Assembly (NCBI RefSeq): GCF_902497775.2
Contig: NZ_OZ024668.1
Span: 519,826-583,825, forward strand
Direction: 5' to 3'
From: Pseudomonas fluorescens
GTDB taxonomy: Bacteria; Pseudomonadota; Gammaproteobacteria; Pseudomonadales; Pseudomonadaceae
DNA length: 64,000 nucleotides
Position 1 is the stretch's first letter. Each line of letters begins with the position of its first letter. The notes below the pieces were generated by a model, which did not search any database, was not told the DNA's origin, and saw nothing but the letters and a program-made list of their open reading frames with translations. Positions 46,606-58,585 of the stretch are shown here, one piece after another. A program made the translations under genes and the position numbers.

Positions 46606-46620
46606 GGGCGATAATCGAAC
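46606..46620 (-). promoter_or_regulatory. PcaR-type box upstream of the porin
   Basis: The minus strand reads GTTCGATTATCGCCC, 13/15 identical to the P. putida PcaR box GTTCGATAATCGCAC and 14/15 to the box before pcaR in this window. It lies about 160 bases before the porin start. Confidence 0.55.
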
Positions 46621-46661
46621 GGTAACTGGTTGGTTAATTCCTGGTCTTGGGGCAAAAAAAA

Positions 46662-46818
46662 GGTTCTTCACGGAATCCTGGGTTGGGGGCGCGAGCTTAT
46701 CCATTCACTGTGGCGCTGCTGCCGGCAGCAGCGCCACAGTGAATGGATAAGCTAGAAACCTCAACATCCCAACCCAAGGATCATAGCCCCCGGCAACCCG
46801 TGAAGAACCAAAAAAAAG
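46662..46818. repeat. Inverted pair of the terminator-adjacent repeat, copies C and B
   Basis: Copy B (46731-46818) is the same sequence as copy A at 11654-11737. Copy C (46662-46730) is a shortened, inverted version starting GGTTCTTCACGGAATCCTGG and lacking the middle block GGGGGCTATGAT. The two meet at a perfect 60-bp palindrome (46694-46753) with no loop: 30-base arms centred on GCTGCC|GGCAGC between 46723 and 46724. Copy B again begins directly at the T-tract of a terminator, that of ttgC. No reading frame is present. Confidence 0.85.
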
Positions 46819-46843
46819 CCCACCGGCAAGGGTGGGCTCTTTT
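46808..46843 (-). terminator. Rho-independent terminator of ttgC
   Basis: On the minus strand AGCCCACC-CTTGCC-GGTGGGCT is followed by seven to eight T, 15-50 bases after the ttgC stop. Confidence 0.9.
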
Positions 46844-46856
46844 ACAGCGCAAAGAC

Positions 46857-48311
46857 TCAGCCTTTCGGCGTATCAGCGGCTGCTTGCTGCTGGGCCCGAC
46901 CGGTCTGCTCGTACCAGCCGCCACCGAGGGCCTTGTACAGGTTGACCTCGCTGACCAGCTGCGACAGGCGATCGCTGATCAACGACTGCTGGGTGTTGAA
47001 CAGCTGACGCTGGGCGTCGAGGAAGGTCAGGTTGCTGTCGATACCGATGCGGTAGCGACGCTCGGCCAGGCGGTAGTAGTCCTGGTTGGCGGCAACCAGG
47101 TCACGCTGCGCCTGCAACTGCTGGTTGAAGGTCTGGCGCGCGGCGAGGCCATCGGAGACTTCCTGGAAGGCGGTCTGGATGGTTTTCTCGTATTTCGCGA
47201 CGTTGATGTCCTTCTGGATCTTCGAGTAATCGAGGCTGGCGCGCAGGGCGCCGGCGTTGAAGATCGGCAGGTTGATCTGCGGCTGGAACAGCCAGGTACC
47301 CGAACCACCCTTGAACAGGCCGCCCATGTCCGGGCTCAGGGTCCCGGCGTTGGCCGTCAGGCTGATGCTCGGGAAGAACGCTGCACGGGCGGCGCCAATG
47401 TTGGCATTGGCGGCCTTGAGCAGGTGTTCGGCTTCCTGGATGTCCGGCCGGCGTTGCAGCAGGTCGGACGGCAGGCCCGCCGGCACTTCGGCCAGTAGGT
47501 CGCTGTCGAGCTTCTGCGCGGTCGGCAGGTTGGCCGGTACGCCGGTGCCGAGCAGCACGGTCAGGCTGTTGAGGTCCTGGGCAACCTGGCGCTGGAACTG
47601 CGCCAGCTTGACCCGTGCGCCTTCGACCGAAGTCCGCGCCTGGCTCAGGTCCAGGGCCGAGGCCACACCCACTTCATTGCTACGTGCGGTCAGCTGGTAG
47701 CTTTCCTCGTAGGTCTTGAGGGTGTCTTCGGTCAGCTTGAGCAGGGCCTGATCGGCCTGCCAGGTGAAGTAGGCGTTGGCCACACTGGCCACCAGGCTGA
47801 TCTGCGTCGAGCGCCGGGCTTCTTCGCTGGACAGGTAGATCTCCAGCTGTTGCTCGGTCAGGCTGCGCACCCGGCCGAACAGGTCGAGCTCGTAGGCGCT
47901 GACCCCGAGGGTCGCCGAGTACTGGCTGGTGATGCTCGATTCGTTGGTTTGCGACATGTTCGCCGGCATCCGCTGACGGCTACCGCTGCCATTGGCCGAG
48001 ACCGCCGGGAACAGATCGGCGCGCTGGATGCGGTACTGCGCACGGTAGGCATCGATGTTCAGCGCCGCGACCTTGAGGTCGCGGTTGTTGACCAGCGAAG
48101 TCTGGATCAACTGCTGCAGTGCCGGGTCATGGAAGAACTGACGCCAGCCCTGTTCGGCGGCGGCCACCTCGGCCGACTCGGTCGGCGAGTAGGCAGGGCC
48201 TTGCGGCCACTGCGCGGCCACCGGCGATTCCGGGGTCTGGTAGTCAGGGATCAGCGAGCAGCCGCCAAGAATGAAAGCGGTTACTGCCAGGGACAACAGG
48301 GACTTACTCAT
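46857..48311 (-). CDS. ttgC: Outer-membrane channel of the TtgABC efflux pump
   Basis: A 484-residue OprM/TolC-family lipoprotein. Signal [18 protein letters not shown] puts the lipidated Cys at residue 18. OEP repeats are visible ([20 protein letters not shown] near residue 130; [20 protein letters not shown] near 430). Its start overlaps the ttgB stop (ATGA). It forms the trimeric exit duct for TtgAB. Confidence 0.92.
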   Translation of the reverse strand: MSKSLLSLAVTAFILGGCSLIPDYQTPESPVAAQWPQGPAYSPTESAEVAAAEQGWRQFFHDPALQQLIQTSLVNNRDLKVAALNIDAYRAQYRIQRADLFPAVSANGSGSRQRMPANMSQTNESSITSQYSATLGVSAYELDLFGRVRSLTEQQLEIYLSSEEARRSTQISLVASVANAYFTWQADQALLKLTEDTLKTYEESYQLTARSNEVGVASALDLSQARTSVEGARVKLAQFQRQVAQDLNSLTVLLGTGVPANLPTAQKLDSDLLAEVPAGLPSDLLQRRPDIQEAEHLLKAANANIGAARAAFFPSISLTANAGTLSPDMGGLFKGGSGTWLFQPQINLPIFNAGALRASLDYSKIQKDINVAKYEKTIQTAFQEVSDGLAARQTFNQQLQAQRDLVAANQDYYRLAERRYRIGIDSNLTFLDAQRQLFNTQQSLISDRLSQLVSEVNLYKALGGGWYEQTGRAQQQAAADTPKG

Positions 48312-51300
48312 TGCCCGGCCTCATAGCGTGGAGTTTCAGGGGTGGCGTCTTCTTCGGGCTTTTTGCTACCGAACAGCGACGACACACTTACGAAGAACAA
48401 TGGCACCCAGAAGATTGCCAGGATGGTGGCGGTCAGCATCCCGCCGATTACCCCGGTACCGATAGCGTGCTGGCTACCCGAGCCTGCACCACTGGAGATG
48501 GCCAACGGTACCACGCCGAGGATGAACGCCAGCGAGGTCATGATGATCGGCCGCAGACGCATCCGACAGGCTTCGATGGCCGCATCGATCAGGCTGCGGC
48601 CCTGCTCATGCAGTTCCTTGGCGAATTCGACGATCAGGATCGCGTTCTTCGCCGCCAGGCCGATGGTGGTCAACAGGCCCACCTGGAAGTACACGTCGTT
48701 GGACAGCCCGCGCAGGCTGGTGGCCAGCAACGCACCGATGATCCCCAGCGGTACCACGAGCATGACCGCGATCGGGATCGACCAGCTTTCATACAACGCC
48801 GCCAGACACAGGAACACCATCAGCAGCGACAGGGCGTACAGCGCCGGCGCCTGGGAGCCGGACAACCGCTCCTCGTACGACAGGCCCGTCCAGGAGTAAC
48901 CGATACCCGCCGGCAGTTGCGCGGCCAGGCGTTCGACCTCGAGCATGGCTTCACCGGTACTGTAGCCAGGCGCTGGCGCACCGAGGATTTCCATGGCTTC
49001 TACACCGTTGTAACGCGACAGCTTCGGTGCACCGTAGATCCACTCGCCCTTGGCGAAGGAGGAGAACGGCACCATCTCGCCAGCGGCGTTGCGCACGTAC
49101 CACTTCTGCAGGTCTTCAGGGCTCATCCGGGCACCGGCTTCACCCTGGATGTAGACCTTCTTGACCCGGCCGCGGTCGATGAAGTCGTTGACGTAGCTGG
49201 CACCCAGGGCAATCGACAGGGTGTTGTTGATGTCGGCGATGGTCACGCCCAAGGCACTGGCGCGTTCGTCGTCGACGGTCAGCTGGTACTGCGGTTCATC
49301 GTTCAGGCCGTTCGGACGCACTGCCGAAAGGATCTTGCTTTGCGCGGCCATACCGAGGAACTGGTTACGCGCTTCCATCAGTTTTTCGTGACCGACACCG
49401 GCACGGTCCTGCAGGAACACGTCGAAACCAGTGGCGTTACCCAGCTCCAGTACCGCAGGCGGAGCGAAGGCAAACACCATCGCATCGCGGAAGCTGAAGA
49501 AGTGCTGCTGGGCACGGTTGGCCAGGTTGAACACGTTGTTCTCGGCAGAACGCTCGCCCCACGGCTTGAGCATGATGAAGGCCATACCCGAGCTCTGGCC
49601 ACGACCGGCGAAGTTGAAGCCGTTGACGGTGAACACCGAGGCAACGGTATCGGCTTCCTTGTCGAGCAGGTAGCTGCGCATCTCGTCGATCACCACCTGG
49701 GTGCGCTCGGCGCTGGAACCGGCCGGGGTCTGCACCTGGGCAAACAGTACACCCTGGTCTTCTTCGGGCAGGAACGCCGTCGGAATGCGGGTGAACAGCC
49801 AGATCATGCCGACCACGATCAGCAGGTAGGCCAGCAGGTACGGGGCCTTGTGCCGCAGCATGTTGCCGACGCCGCGCTCGTAGCTACGCACGCTGCGGTC
49901 GAAGTTGCGGTTGAACCAGCCGAAGAAGCCGCGCTTGGCAACGTGGTGTTCGCCCTTGGCAATCGGCTTGAGCATGGTCGCGCACAGCGCCGGGGTGAAG
50001 ATCAGTGCTACCAGTACCGACAGGGCCATGGCCGAGACGATGGTGATGGAGAACTGCTTGTAGATCACACCGGTGGAGCCGCCGAAGAAGGCCATCGGCA
50101 GCAGTACCGCCGACAGCACCAGGGCGATACCGACCAGGGCGCCCTGGATCTGGCCCATGGACTTCTTGGTCGCTTCCTTGGGGGATAGCCCCTCTTCGGA
50201 CATGACCCGTTCGACGTTCTCCACCACGACAATGGCATCGTCCACCAGCAAGCCGATGGCCAGCACCATGCCGAACATCGTCAGGGTGTTGATGCTGAAG
50301 TCCGCCGCGGCAAGGATGCCGAAAGTACCCAGCAATACCACCGGTACGGTCATGGTGGTGATGATGGTGGCGCGGAAGTTCTGCAGGAACAGGTACATCA
50401 CCAGGAACACCAGCACGATCGCTTCGATCAGGGTATGGATTACCCCGCTGATCGATTCGGTCACAACCGGGGTGGTGTCATACGGGAACACCGCCTTCAT
50501 GCCTTCCGGGAAGAACGGTTCCAGGTCGGTGATGGTCTGGCGCAGGGCCTTGGCGGTATCCAGGGCGTTGGCGCCGGTGGCCAGCTTTACCGCAAGGCCG
50601 GACGCCGGCTTGCCGTTGAACTGGGCGCTGATCGCGTAGTTCTCACCACCCAGGCCGACCTTGGCGACATCGCCCAGGCGCACCTGGGAGCCGTCACGGT
50701 TGACCTTGAGCAGGATCTTCTCGAACTGCTCGGCCGTCTGCAGGCGGGTCTTGCCGATAATGGTGGCGTTGAGCTGGGTACCCGGCAGGGCAGGCAGGCC
50801 GCCAAGCTGGCCGGAGGACACCTGAACGTTCTGCGCGGCCACGGCGGTACGCACGTCGACCGGGGTCAGCTGATACTTGTTCAGCTTGGCCGGGTCGAGC
50901 CAGATACGCATGGCGTACTGGGCACCGAACACCTGGAAGTCACCGACACCGGCGGTGCGCGAGATCGGGTCCTGCATGTTGGAGACGATGTAGTTGGCCA
51001 AGTCGTCCTTGGACATGCTGCCGTCTTCGGACACCAGGCCGATCACCAGCAGGAAGTTCTTCACCGCCTTGGTCACGCGGATACCCTGTTGCTGCACTTC
51101 TTGCGGCAGCAGCGGGGTGGCCAGGTTCAGCTTGTTCTGCACCTGGACCTGCGCGGTATCGGGGTTGGTACCCTGTTCGAAGGTCGCGGTAATGGTCATG
51201 CTGCCGTCGGAGTTACTTTCCGACGACACATAACGCAGGTTGTCGATACCGTTGAGCTGCTGCTCGATCACCTGTACCACAGTGTCCTGCACGGTCTGCG

Positions 51301-51460
51301 CCGAAGCGCCCGGGTAGGTCACGGCAATGGCGATGGCCGGCGGAGCGATGCTCGGGTACTGGTTGATTGGCAACTTGAGGATCGACAAGGCGCCGACCAA
51401 CATGATCACCAAGGCGATCACCCAGGCAAAGATCGGGCGATCGATAAAGAATCTCGACAT
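48308..51460 (-). CDS. ttgB: RND multidrug efflux transporter
   Basis: A 1050-residue HAE1-family RND pump of MexB type. N-terminus [20 protein letters not shown]; helix 4 with the proton-relay pair in [35 protein letters not shown]; two large periplasmic loops. It exports antibiotics, organic solvents and flavonoids in exchange for protons. Second in ttgABC, three bases after ttgA. Confidence 0.95.
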   Translation of the reverse strand: MSRFFIDRPIFAWVIALVIMLVGALSILKLPINQYPSIAPPAIAIAVTYPGASAQTVQDTVVQVIEQQLNGIDNLRYVSSESNSDGSMTITATFEQGTNPDTAQVQVQNKLNLATPLLPQEVQQQGIRVTKAVKNFLLVIGLVSEDGSMSKDDLANYIVSNMQDPISRTAGVGDFQVFGAQYAMRIWLDPAKLNKYQLTPVDVRTAVAAQNVQVSSGQLGGLPALPGTQLNATIIGKTRLQTAEQFEKILLKVNRDGSQVRLGDVAKVGLGGENYAISAQFNGKPASGLAVKLATGANALDTAKALRQTITDLEPFFPEGMKAVFPYDTTPVVTESISGVIHTLIEAIVLVFLVMYLFLQNFRATIITTMTVPVVLLGTFGILAAADFSINTLTMFGMVLAIGLLVDDAIVVVENVERVMSEEGLSPKEATKKSMGQIQGALVGIALVLSAVLLPMAFFGGSTGVIYKQFSITIVSAMALSVLVALIFTPALCATMLKPIAKGEHHVAKRGFFGWFNRNFDRSVRSYERGVGNMLRHKAPYLLAYLLIVVGMIWLFTRIPTAFLPEEDQGVLFAQVQTPAGSSAERTQVVIDEMRSYLLDKEADTVASVFTVNGFNFAGRGQSSGMAFIMLKPWGERSAENNVFNLANRAQQHFFSFRDAMVFAFAPPAVLELGNATGFDVFLQDRAGVGHEKLMEARNQFLGMAAQSKILSAVRPNGLNDEPQYQLTVDDERASALGVTIADINNTLSIALGASYVNDFIDRGRVKKVYIQGEAGARMSPEDLQKWYVRNAAGEMVPFSSFAKGEWIYGAPKLSRYNGVEAMEILGAPAPGYSTGEAMLEVERLAAQLPAGIGYSWTGLSYEERLSGSQAPALYALSLLMVFLCLAALYESWSIPIAVMLVVPLGIIGALLATSLRGLSNDVYFQVGLLTTIGLAAKNAILIVEFAKELHEQGRSLIDAAIEACRMRLRPIIMTSLAFILGVVPLAISSGAGSGSQHAIGTGVIGGMLTATILAIFWVPLFFVSVSSLFGSKKPEEDATPETPRYEAGQ

Positions 51461-51463
51461 GGT

Positions 51464-52615
51464 TTACTCCCCTTTGGCCCCTGCAGTCGATGCATTGGCC
51501 TGGGTTGGCTGGGCAGGCTTGACGTTGGTGGCTTCGCTGACCTTGACCTCGACGCCCGGTTTGACGAACTGCAGGCCTTCGGTAATCAGGCGGTCGCCCG
51601 GGTTCAGGCCTTCCTGGATCAGCCAATCGCTACCCACGGTACGGCTGGCCTTGAGCTGGCGCAGTTCAACCTTGTTGTCCTTGTTGACGATCAATGCGGT
51701 CGGCTGGCCCTTGAGGTCGCGGGTCACGCCTTGCTGCGGCGCGAGGATGGCGGCGCTGTTGACCCCGGCGGCCAGGCGCGCGTGGACGAACATGCCTGGC
51801 AGCAGGTTGTGTTCAGGGTTGGGGAACACCGCACGCAGGGTCACGGAACCGGTGGTCTGGTCGACCGAGACTTCGGAGAACTCCAGGCGACCTTCCTTGC
51901 CATAGGTGCTGCCGTCTTCCAGGGTCAGGGTGACCTTGGCGGCGTTGTCGCCGACCTTCTGCAGTTGGCCGCTTTCCAGCTCACGGCGCAGCTTGAGCAG
52001 CTCGGCCGAGGACTGGGTGACGTCGACGTAGATCGGGTCGAGCTGCTGGATCACGGCCATGGCGTCGGCCTGGCCGTTGTTGACCAGCGCGCCTTCGGTG
52101 ACCGAAGAACGGCCAACACGGCCACTCAGCGGGGCCAGGACCTTGGTGTAGCGCAGGTCGATCTGGGCGCTGCGCAGCGAGGCTTCAGCCTGCAGACGTT
52201 TGGCATTGGCGTCGTCGTATTCCTGACGGCTGACAGCCTGTTCACTGACCAGTTGCTTGTAACGCTCAGCCAGCGAGCGGGTCGATTGCAGGTTGGCCTG
52301 GGCGCTGGCCAGGGTCGCCTCGTACACCGACGGGTCGATCTGGTACAGCTGCTGGCCTTCCTTGACCTCGGTGCCTTCCTTGAACAGGCGCTTGAGAATG
52401 ATGCCGTTGACCTGTGGTCGAACCTCGGCAATGCGGTACGCGGTGGTACGGCCAGGGAGATCGGACGTCAGGGTATAGGCCTGGGTTTGCAGGGTTACGA
52501 CGCCGACCTGAGGAGCTTGCGCCGCAGGCGCCGCCTCTTCCTTTTTACAGCCGCTGAGCAGTGTTGCCAGGGCGACGGCGGAAACCAGAGCGGTAACAGC
52601 TGGCTTGAATTGCAT
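51464..52615 (-). CDS. ttgA: Periplasmic adaptor of the TtgABC efflux pump
   Basis: A 383-residue membrane-fusion lipoprotein: lipobox LLSGC (Cys about residue 23), lipoyl/barrel pieces VRPQVNGIILKRLFKEGTEV and SGRVGRSSVTEGALV, coiled-coil hairpin between (ATLASAQANLQSTRSLAERY). Start at 52615 (MQFKPAVTAL) gives a proper signal; the longer frame is rejected. First of the operon, opposite ttgR. Confidence 0.93.
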   Translation of the reverse strand: MQFKPAVTALVSAVALATLLSGCKKEEAAPAAQAPQVGVVTLQTQAYTLTSDLPGRTTAYRIAEVRPQVNGIILKRLFKEGTEVKEGQQLYQIDPSVYEATLASAQANLQSTRSLAERYKQLVSEQAVSRQEYDDANAKRLQAEASLRSAQIDLRYTKVLAPLSGRVGRSSVTEGALVNNGQADAMAVIQQLDPIYVDVTQSSAELLKLRRELESGQLQKVGDNAAKVTLTLEDGSTYGKEGRLEFSEVSVDQTTGSVTLRAVFPNPEHNLLPGMFVHARLAAGVNSAAILAPQQGVTRDLKGQPTALIVNKDNKVELRQLKASRTVGSDWLIQEGLNPGDRLITEGLQFVKPGVEVKVSEATNVKPAQPTQANASTAGAKGE

Positions 52616-52711
52616 GAAGATCCTCGGGTCGCAAGAGCTGAAGACGCTCAAGAATAATGGAAAGGGTGCGCTATAAAAAATGCAGTCGAGTGGATAAATA
52701 GCTTGCTAAGG

Positions 52712-52744
52712 AATATACTTACATTCATGGTTGTTTGTAAATAC
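52712..52744. promoter_or_regulatory. TtgR operator between ttgA and ttgR
   Basis: The tract ATATACTTACATTCATGGTT then GTTTGTAAATA is the known TtgR operator core of P. putida (TTACA...TGTAA dyad). It overlaps the divergent promoters, so TtgR represses both ttgABC and itself; antibiotics or flavonoids release it. Confidence 0.88.
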
Positions 52745-52874
52745 CTCGCAGGCGACGTGTTCAGCCGATGCGAGCTCCCAAATTAATACAGCCGGTAACA
52801 GTCTGCAGAGGCTGACCCGGCCCGACTCCCAGGCACCCGGCGTGCGTGCCCGGGCCTGATGAGGTTGTACTGCC

Positions 52875-53507
52875 ATGGTCCGTCGAACCAAAGAAGAAGC
52901 CCAGGAAACCCGCGCCCAGATTCTCGAAGCCGCGGAAAAGGCCTTCTACAAGCGCGGGGTAGCGCGTACCACCCTGGCCGATATCGCCAAGGAAGCGGGG
53001 GTGACCCGCGGCGCGATCTACTGGCACTTCAACGACAAGGCCGAACTGGTGGAGGCCATGCTCGACAGCTTGCACGAGCCGCTGGACGCTCTGGCCCGGG
53101 CCAGTGAAAGCGAGGACGAAGTCGACCCGCTCGGCTGCATGCGCAAGCTGCTGGTGCGGTTGATGCACCAGATGGTGCTCGATCCGAAGACCCGGCGAAT
53201 CAATGAAATTCTGCATCACAAATGCGAGTTCACCGATGATATGTGCGAGATCCGCCAGCAACGGCAGGCCTCGACGATCGAATGTCATGCCCACATCGCG
53301 TTGTCGCTGGGCAATGCAGTCAAGCGCGGGCAATTGCCCGCCGACGTGGACCCGGAACGCGCGGCGCTGGCCATCTATGCCTACATAGACGGGCTGATTC
53401 GCCGCTGGCTACTGCTGCCCGACAGCTTTGACCTGCTGGACCAGGCCGAGCTGTGGATCGATACCGGGCTGGATATGCTGCGCTTGAGCCCCGCCTTGCG
53501 CAAATGA
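52875..53507 (+). CDS. ttgR: TetR-family repressor of the ttg pump
   Basis: A 210-residue TetR protein almost identical to P. putida Ttg[21 protein letters not shown], helix-turn-helix [20 protein letters not shown], and a ligand domain with the [14 protein letters not shown] segment. It binds varied drugs and plant phenolics. Divergent from ttgABC. Confidence 0.94.
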   Translation: MVRRTKEEAQETRAQILEAAEKAFYKRGVARTTLADIAKEAGVTRGAIYWHFNDKAELVEAMLDSLHEPLDALARASESEDEVDPLGCMRKLLVRLMHQMVLDPKTRRINEILHHKCEFTDDMCEIRQQRQASTIECHAHIALSLGNAVKRGQLPADVDPERAALAIYAYIDGLIRRWLLLPDSFDLLDQAELWIDTGLDMLRLSPALRK

Positions 53508-53557
53508 CACTTTGTGAAGCTTTGTGATCATTTGTTTCCACGACAGTTATAAACGTC

Positions 53558-55015
53558 TTACTGGCGGCCGCGCAATTGTCTGTCAGGCAATGCCAGCGCC
53601 GCCGTCAGCCCCAGCAGCGAAACCGTAGCACTGCCGAGCAGCAGGTTGCGAAAGCTCAACAGCAACTCGGCCTGCACCGCCGCTGTCGGTTCGCCGGCCT
53701 GCAGGCTACCCAGCAGGGCATCACCAGCCAGGCTCAAGCCGCCCTGGGCAAGCATCGCCAGCAACAGCGTGGACATGATGGCCACACCCATGGCCCCGCC
53801 CAGTGAGCGGAACAGGTTGGTGGTGCTGGTGGCCACGCCGATATCCCGCGGCTCCACTGCACTCTGGGTCGCCACCAGCGAGGTGGGGAACTGCAGGCCC
53901 GAGGCAATCCCGGTCAATAACATGAACACACCACTGAACCAGACCGCCTGCGGTGGGCTGAAGGCCATGCCGACGATGGCAAACGGCATCAGCAAGGCAC
54001 CGCCAAGAATCTGCGGCTTGTAGCGCCCGGTGTGCGTGGTCAGGCGCCCGCCGCAATAAGCACCGATCGGCAGGCCGATGGCCAGCGGCAGCAGGTGCAG
54101 GGCCGCGCTGTCGGCGCCGGCTCCGGTGATGCTCTGATAGCGCAACGGCATCAGCATGGTCAGCGAGATGGCCTGGAAACTGGTAAAGAAGATCGTGCAC
54201 CAGCACAGGACGGCGGTGCGATTGGCGAACAGCTTCAGTGGCAGCAGCGGTTCGGCGGTGCGTTGCTCGTGCAGTACGAACAGCAGCAGGCCGGTCACTG
54301 CACAACCGAGCAGGCTGGCAACCTGCGCAGAATCCCAGGGCTGGCCCTGGCCAATCAGGGTGATGCCCAGCAGCAGGCTGCCCAGGCCAAGAGTCAGCAA
54401 TGCGGCGCCGAGGTAATCGACCTGCGCCGTGTGCGTTGGCACCTGCAGGCTGCGCAAGGCGCGGCGGGTCACCCACCAGGCGGTCAGGCCCAGCGGCAGG
54501 TTGAGCCAGAATACCCAGCGCCATGACAGGTACTCGGTGAGCACCCCGCCCAGCACCGGCCCGGCAACACTGGCCAGGGCATACATGCTGCTGAAGTAGC
54601 CCTGGTAGCGCCCGCGCTCGCGCGGTGGCACGAAGTCGCCAATGATCGCCTGGCTGACCGAGACCATGCCGCCGGCGCCAATACCCTGCAGCACCCGCGC
54701 CAGCACCAGTTGCTCCATGTTCTGCGCCAGTGCGCAGAAAATCGAGGCCAGGGTAAACAGGGCGGTGCCGGTGAGGATCATCCGCCGCCGGCCATACAGA
54801 TCACCGAGCTTGCCGTAGATTGGCACGGCCACGGTCATGGCCACCATGTAGCCGGAAATCACCCAGGCCAGCAGGCCGACATCGTTGAATTGCGCCGAAA
54901 TAGCCGGCATCGACACGGCGACGATGGTCTGGTCCAGGGCGCCGAGAAAGATCGCCAGCATCAGCGCGACGAGCACGCTGCGCAGCACCGGTTGCGGAGT
55001 GTTCAGTTGAGTCAC
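53558..55015 (-). CDS. DHA2-family (EmrB/QacA) drug exporter
   Basis: A 485-residue MFS permease with 14 predicted helices: LDQTIVAVSMPAISAQF in helix 1, GKLGDLYGRRRMIL loop, motif C-like GPVLGGVLTEYLSWRWVFWLN. GTG start. Proton-driven export of lipophilic drugs is the family role. It stands beside the ttg locus as in P. putida KT2440, as I recall, but has no adjacent regulator other than ttgR at 50 bases (convergent). Confidence 0.87.
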   Translation of the reverse strand: MTQLNTPQPVLRSVLVALMLAIFLGALDQTIVAVSMPAISAQFNDVGLLAWVISGYMVAMTVAVPIYGKLGDLYGRRRMILTGTALFTLASIFCALAQNMEQLVLARVLQGIGAGGMVSVSQAIIGDFVPPRERGRYQGYFSSMYALASVAGPVLGGVLTEYLSWRWVFWLNLPLGLTAWWVTRRALRSLQVPTHTAQVDYLGAALLTLGLGSLLLGITLIGQGQPWDSAQVASLLGCAVTGLLLFVLHEQRTAEPLLPLKLFANRTAVLCWCTIFFTSFQAISLTMLMPLRYQSITGAGADSAALHLLPLAIGLPIGAYCGGRLTTHTGRYKPQILGGALLMPFAIVGMAFSPPQAVWFSGVFMLLTGIASGLQFPTSLVATQSAVEPRDIGVATSTTNLFRSLGGAMGVAIMSTLLLAMLAQGGLSLAGDALLGSLQAGEPTAAVQAELLLSFRNLLLGSATVSLLGLTAALALPDRQLRGRQ

Positions 55016-55093
55016 GGGCCAGCTCTGAGGCAGATGAAGCCCGCAGCCGGTGAGCTGCGGGAGCAGGTGCCGACCAGTCTACTCGATAGCTTG

Positions 55094-56308
<1,215 letters not shown>

Positions 56309-56417
56309 TCAGCTCAGGGCTGAAAGCAGCTTATGATTGTTGTGCTTGTATTTTTCGCTTGGGAATGCGAGTGAAGAAGGGATAAAAACGGCAGGAAGCA
56401 GGACTTTTCACTAATCG

Positions 56418-56432
56418 GTGCGATTATCGGGC
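56418..56432 (-). promoter_or_regulatory. PcaR-type box in the pobA-pobR gap
   Basis: The minus strand reads GCCCGATAATCGCAC, 13/15 to the P. putida PcaR box. It lies 24 bases before the pobR start and about 130 before pobA. Whether PcaR or only PobR acts here is unknown. Confidence 0.45.
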
Positions 56433-56455
56433 ATTGCCCTGGAGCCAGTTGATCA

Positions 56456-57334
56456 ATGAGCAAGGCGTCGATCCCGGTGTTCAAGCTGTACGGCGAGCAG
56501 TTGCAGTGGCCGACGCCGGACCTGCTGCACAGCGAGTCGATCCCGGCGCGCAGCCGTTTGCATGACTGGGAAATCGAACCTCATCGGCATGCCGATCTAT
56601 GCCAGTTGCTGTTCCTTTATGACGGACAGGCCGAGATCGAAGTCGAAGGCCAGGTGCGGCGCCTGGAGCAGGCGGCGATCCAGGTGGTGCCGGCCTTGTG
56701 TGTGCACGGCTTTCGCTTTTCCAGCGATGTCGATGGTTACGTGGTGACCCTGGCGGCGCCGCTGGTGAACCTGCTGCACACGCAACTGGCCGGTGCGCCG
56801 CCGGCCCTGGCCCAGGCGGGCACCTACTTGGCGGGCGACGATCGGGGCTACCTGTACAGCCTGTTCAGCGCCTTGCAGCAAGAGTACCAACAGGCCCAGC
56901 CTGGTCGCGATTTGCAACTGCGCTCATTGATCAACCTGCTGGTGGTGTGGATCAGCCGCCAATGCTTGCAGCGCCATGGTCAGGGCCTGGTGGTGGCGCG
57001 TGGGCGGGAATATCTGGACCGCTTCAACACGCTGGTGGAGCAGCAGTTTCGCCGGCAGCCGAGTGTCGAGGCGTTGGCTCATGAGGTGGGGATTTCAGTG
57101 GCGCACTTAAACAGTATCTGCCGCGAGCTTGCCGGGCAGTCGGCGTTGCAGATCATCCATCAACGCCTGCTACTTGAAGCCAAGCGCGAGCTGATCTACA
57201 CCAGCCTGAGCATCAAGCAATTGGCTGACAGCCTGGGTTTCGCAGATCCTGCGTATTTCTCGCGGTTCTTCCGCCGCCTGACCAGCAAGGCCCCCAGCGA
57301 CTTCCGTCAGCAGGATGCGCGGCAACCTACTTGA
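56456..57334 (+). CDS. pobR: AraC-family activator of pobA
   Basis: A 292-residue AraC/XylS regulator: cupin-like N-terminus (LHDWEIEPHRHADLCQLLFL) and two C-terminal helix-turn-helices (SVEALAHEVGISVAHLNSIC; SIKQLADSLGFADPAYFSRF). In pseudomonads the regulator divergent from pobA (PobR/PobC) is of this family and responds to 4-hydroxybenzoate, unlike the IclR-type PobR of Acinetobacter. Confidence 0.85.
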   Translation: MSKASIPVFKLYGEQLQWPTPDLLHSESIPARSRLHDWEIEPHRHADLCQLLFLYDGQAEIEVEGQVRRLEQAAIQVVPALCVHGFRFSSDVDGYVVTLAAPLVNLLHTQLAGAPPALAQAGTYLAGDDRGYLYSLFSALQQEYQQAQPGRDLQLRSLINLLVVWISRQCLQRHGQGLVVARGREYLDRFNTLVEQQFRRQPSVEALAHEVGISVAHLNSICRELAGQSALQIIHQRLLLEAKRELIYTSLSIKQLADSLGFADPAYFSRFFRRLTSKAPSDFRQQDARQPT

Positions 57335-57500
57335 GTGCACTCAGCGTCGCCGTGTGCGGCACGCAGTGAGCCAGGCTGCAGCTGGCGGCGGAGTAGGGTT
57401 GGTTGCGAATCTGCTCGACCCGGTAGGCTGCGGCGGCATACAGCCCGACCACAGCGGCCATGGCACAGATAACGGCGCACTTTCTGGATTTGACGCCCAT
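57327..57500 (-). CDS. Small membrane or exported protein, 57 aa
   Basis: ATG at 57500 with a perfect ribosome site (GCAGGAGGTGAGCAAC). The product starts MGVKSRKCAVICAMAAVVGL, a single hydrophobic helix, then a short tail with two Cys (ASCSLAHCVPHT). The first 15 codons of the longer frame are not used. It overlaps the pobR end by 8 bases on the opposite strand. No known family. Confidence 0.6.
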   Translation of the reverse strand: MGVKSRKCAVICAMAAVVGLYAAAAYRVEQIRNQPYSAASCSLAHCVPHTATLSALK

Positions 57501-57571
57501 GTTGCTCACCTCCTGCAAACCACGTACAGGTGCTATCCAAAGCATAGGTCAGCTTGGCCGAGTGTGCCCGG

Positions 57572-58480
57572 CTAGAGCAGGTCCCGGTCCCAAACGGGCT
57601 CGGCGGTAAAACGCTCGGCGAGAAAGTCGAGCATGCTGCGCAGGGTCGCCGGCATGTGCTTGCGCGAGGTGTACACGGCATTGAGGTTCAGCTCCCGCGG
57701 CTTGGCCTGGGGCAGCAGGCGAATCAGCTCGCCACTGCGCAGGGCGCCGGCGGCCTGATAGGTCGGCAGCATTGCCACGCCGGCACCGGCCAGCGCCGCC
57801 CGTTGCAGGGTCATGGCTTCGTTGGCGCTGATGTTGCCTTGTACTGGTACCGATACCACCTCGCCATCCACTTCGAAATGCCAGAGGCTGCGGCCGAAGT
57901 AGGAGTGGGTCAGGCAGTTGTGCTGGCTGAGCTCCTGCACGTGCTGCGGCGCCGGGTGCTGGCGCAGGTAAGCGGGGGAGGCGCAGATCACCGAGCGGCA
58001 CACGGTCAGGCGCCGGGCGATCAGGTTCGGGTCCAGGTCGTTGCTGGTGCGGATCGCCAGGTCGATGCGCTCATCCACCAGGTTCACCGTGCGGTCGAGC
58101 ATTTGCAGGTCGATTTTTACCCCGGGGTAGCGTTTGACGTAGTCGGCCACGGCGTCCATCAATTGCGCCTGGCCGAACGAGGTGCTGACACTGATGCGCA
58201 ATTCGCCGCGGGGGGCATCGTTGGGGGTGCTGACCGCTGCCTGTAGGTCACCGGCAAGTTCAAGCATCTGCCGGCAACGCGGCAGGGTTTCCTGGCCGGC
58301 CGCGGTCAGGCTCAGGCGCCTTGTGGTGCGCTGCATCAGGCGCGCGCCAACCCAGTCCTCAAGCTCAGCCAGATAGCGGGAAACTACCGGCCGGGAGAGT
58401 TCCAGGTGGTCAGCGGCGGCCGATTGGCTGCCCAGGTCGACCACGCTGACGAAGACCCGCATTGCTGTCAGACGATCCAT
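57572..58480 (-). CDS. LysR-family regulator
   Basis: A 302-residue LysR protein of the CrgA/PA0477-like group: MDRLTAMRVFVSVVDLGSQS, AADHLELSRPVVSRYLAELE as helix-turn-helix, ligand domain from GELRISVSTSFG. It is divergent from the metallo-beta-lactamase-fold gene with 105 bases between and is therefore its probable regulator. Ligand unknown. Confidence 0.87.
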   Translation of the reverse strand: MDRLTAMRVFVSVVDLGSQSAAADHLELSRPVVSRYLAELEDWVGARLMQRTTRRLSLTAAGQETLPRCRQMLELAGDLQAAVSTPNDAPRGELRISVSTSFGQAQLMDAVADYVKRYPGVKIDLQMLDRTVNLVDERIDLAIRTSNDLDPNLIARRLTVCRSVICASPAYLRQHPAPQHVQELSQHNCLTHSYFGRSLWHFEVDGEVVSVPVQGNISANEAMTLQRAALAGAGVAMLPTYQAAGALRSGELIRLLPQAKPRELNLNAVYTSRKHMPATLRSMLDFLAERFTAEPVWDRDLL

Positions 58481-58585
58481 GATTTGCCCGCTTTCAGAAA
58501 CAAACTAATCCTAAGCATCGCATTTTTTGTGACGGATCGTGCAACTAAGCTGTTGTTCATCGCCCACTTCACAGGAATCGCCTTG

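Noticed and set aside
46662..46818. Inverted repeats taken as the ends of a complete insertion sequence
   Set aside because: The space between the arms is zero to a few dozen bases and holds no transposase.
50435..52657. 740-codon plus-strand frame opposite ttgB/ttgA
   Set aside because: Antisense to the efflux operon, with no start signal or domain.
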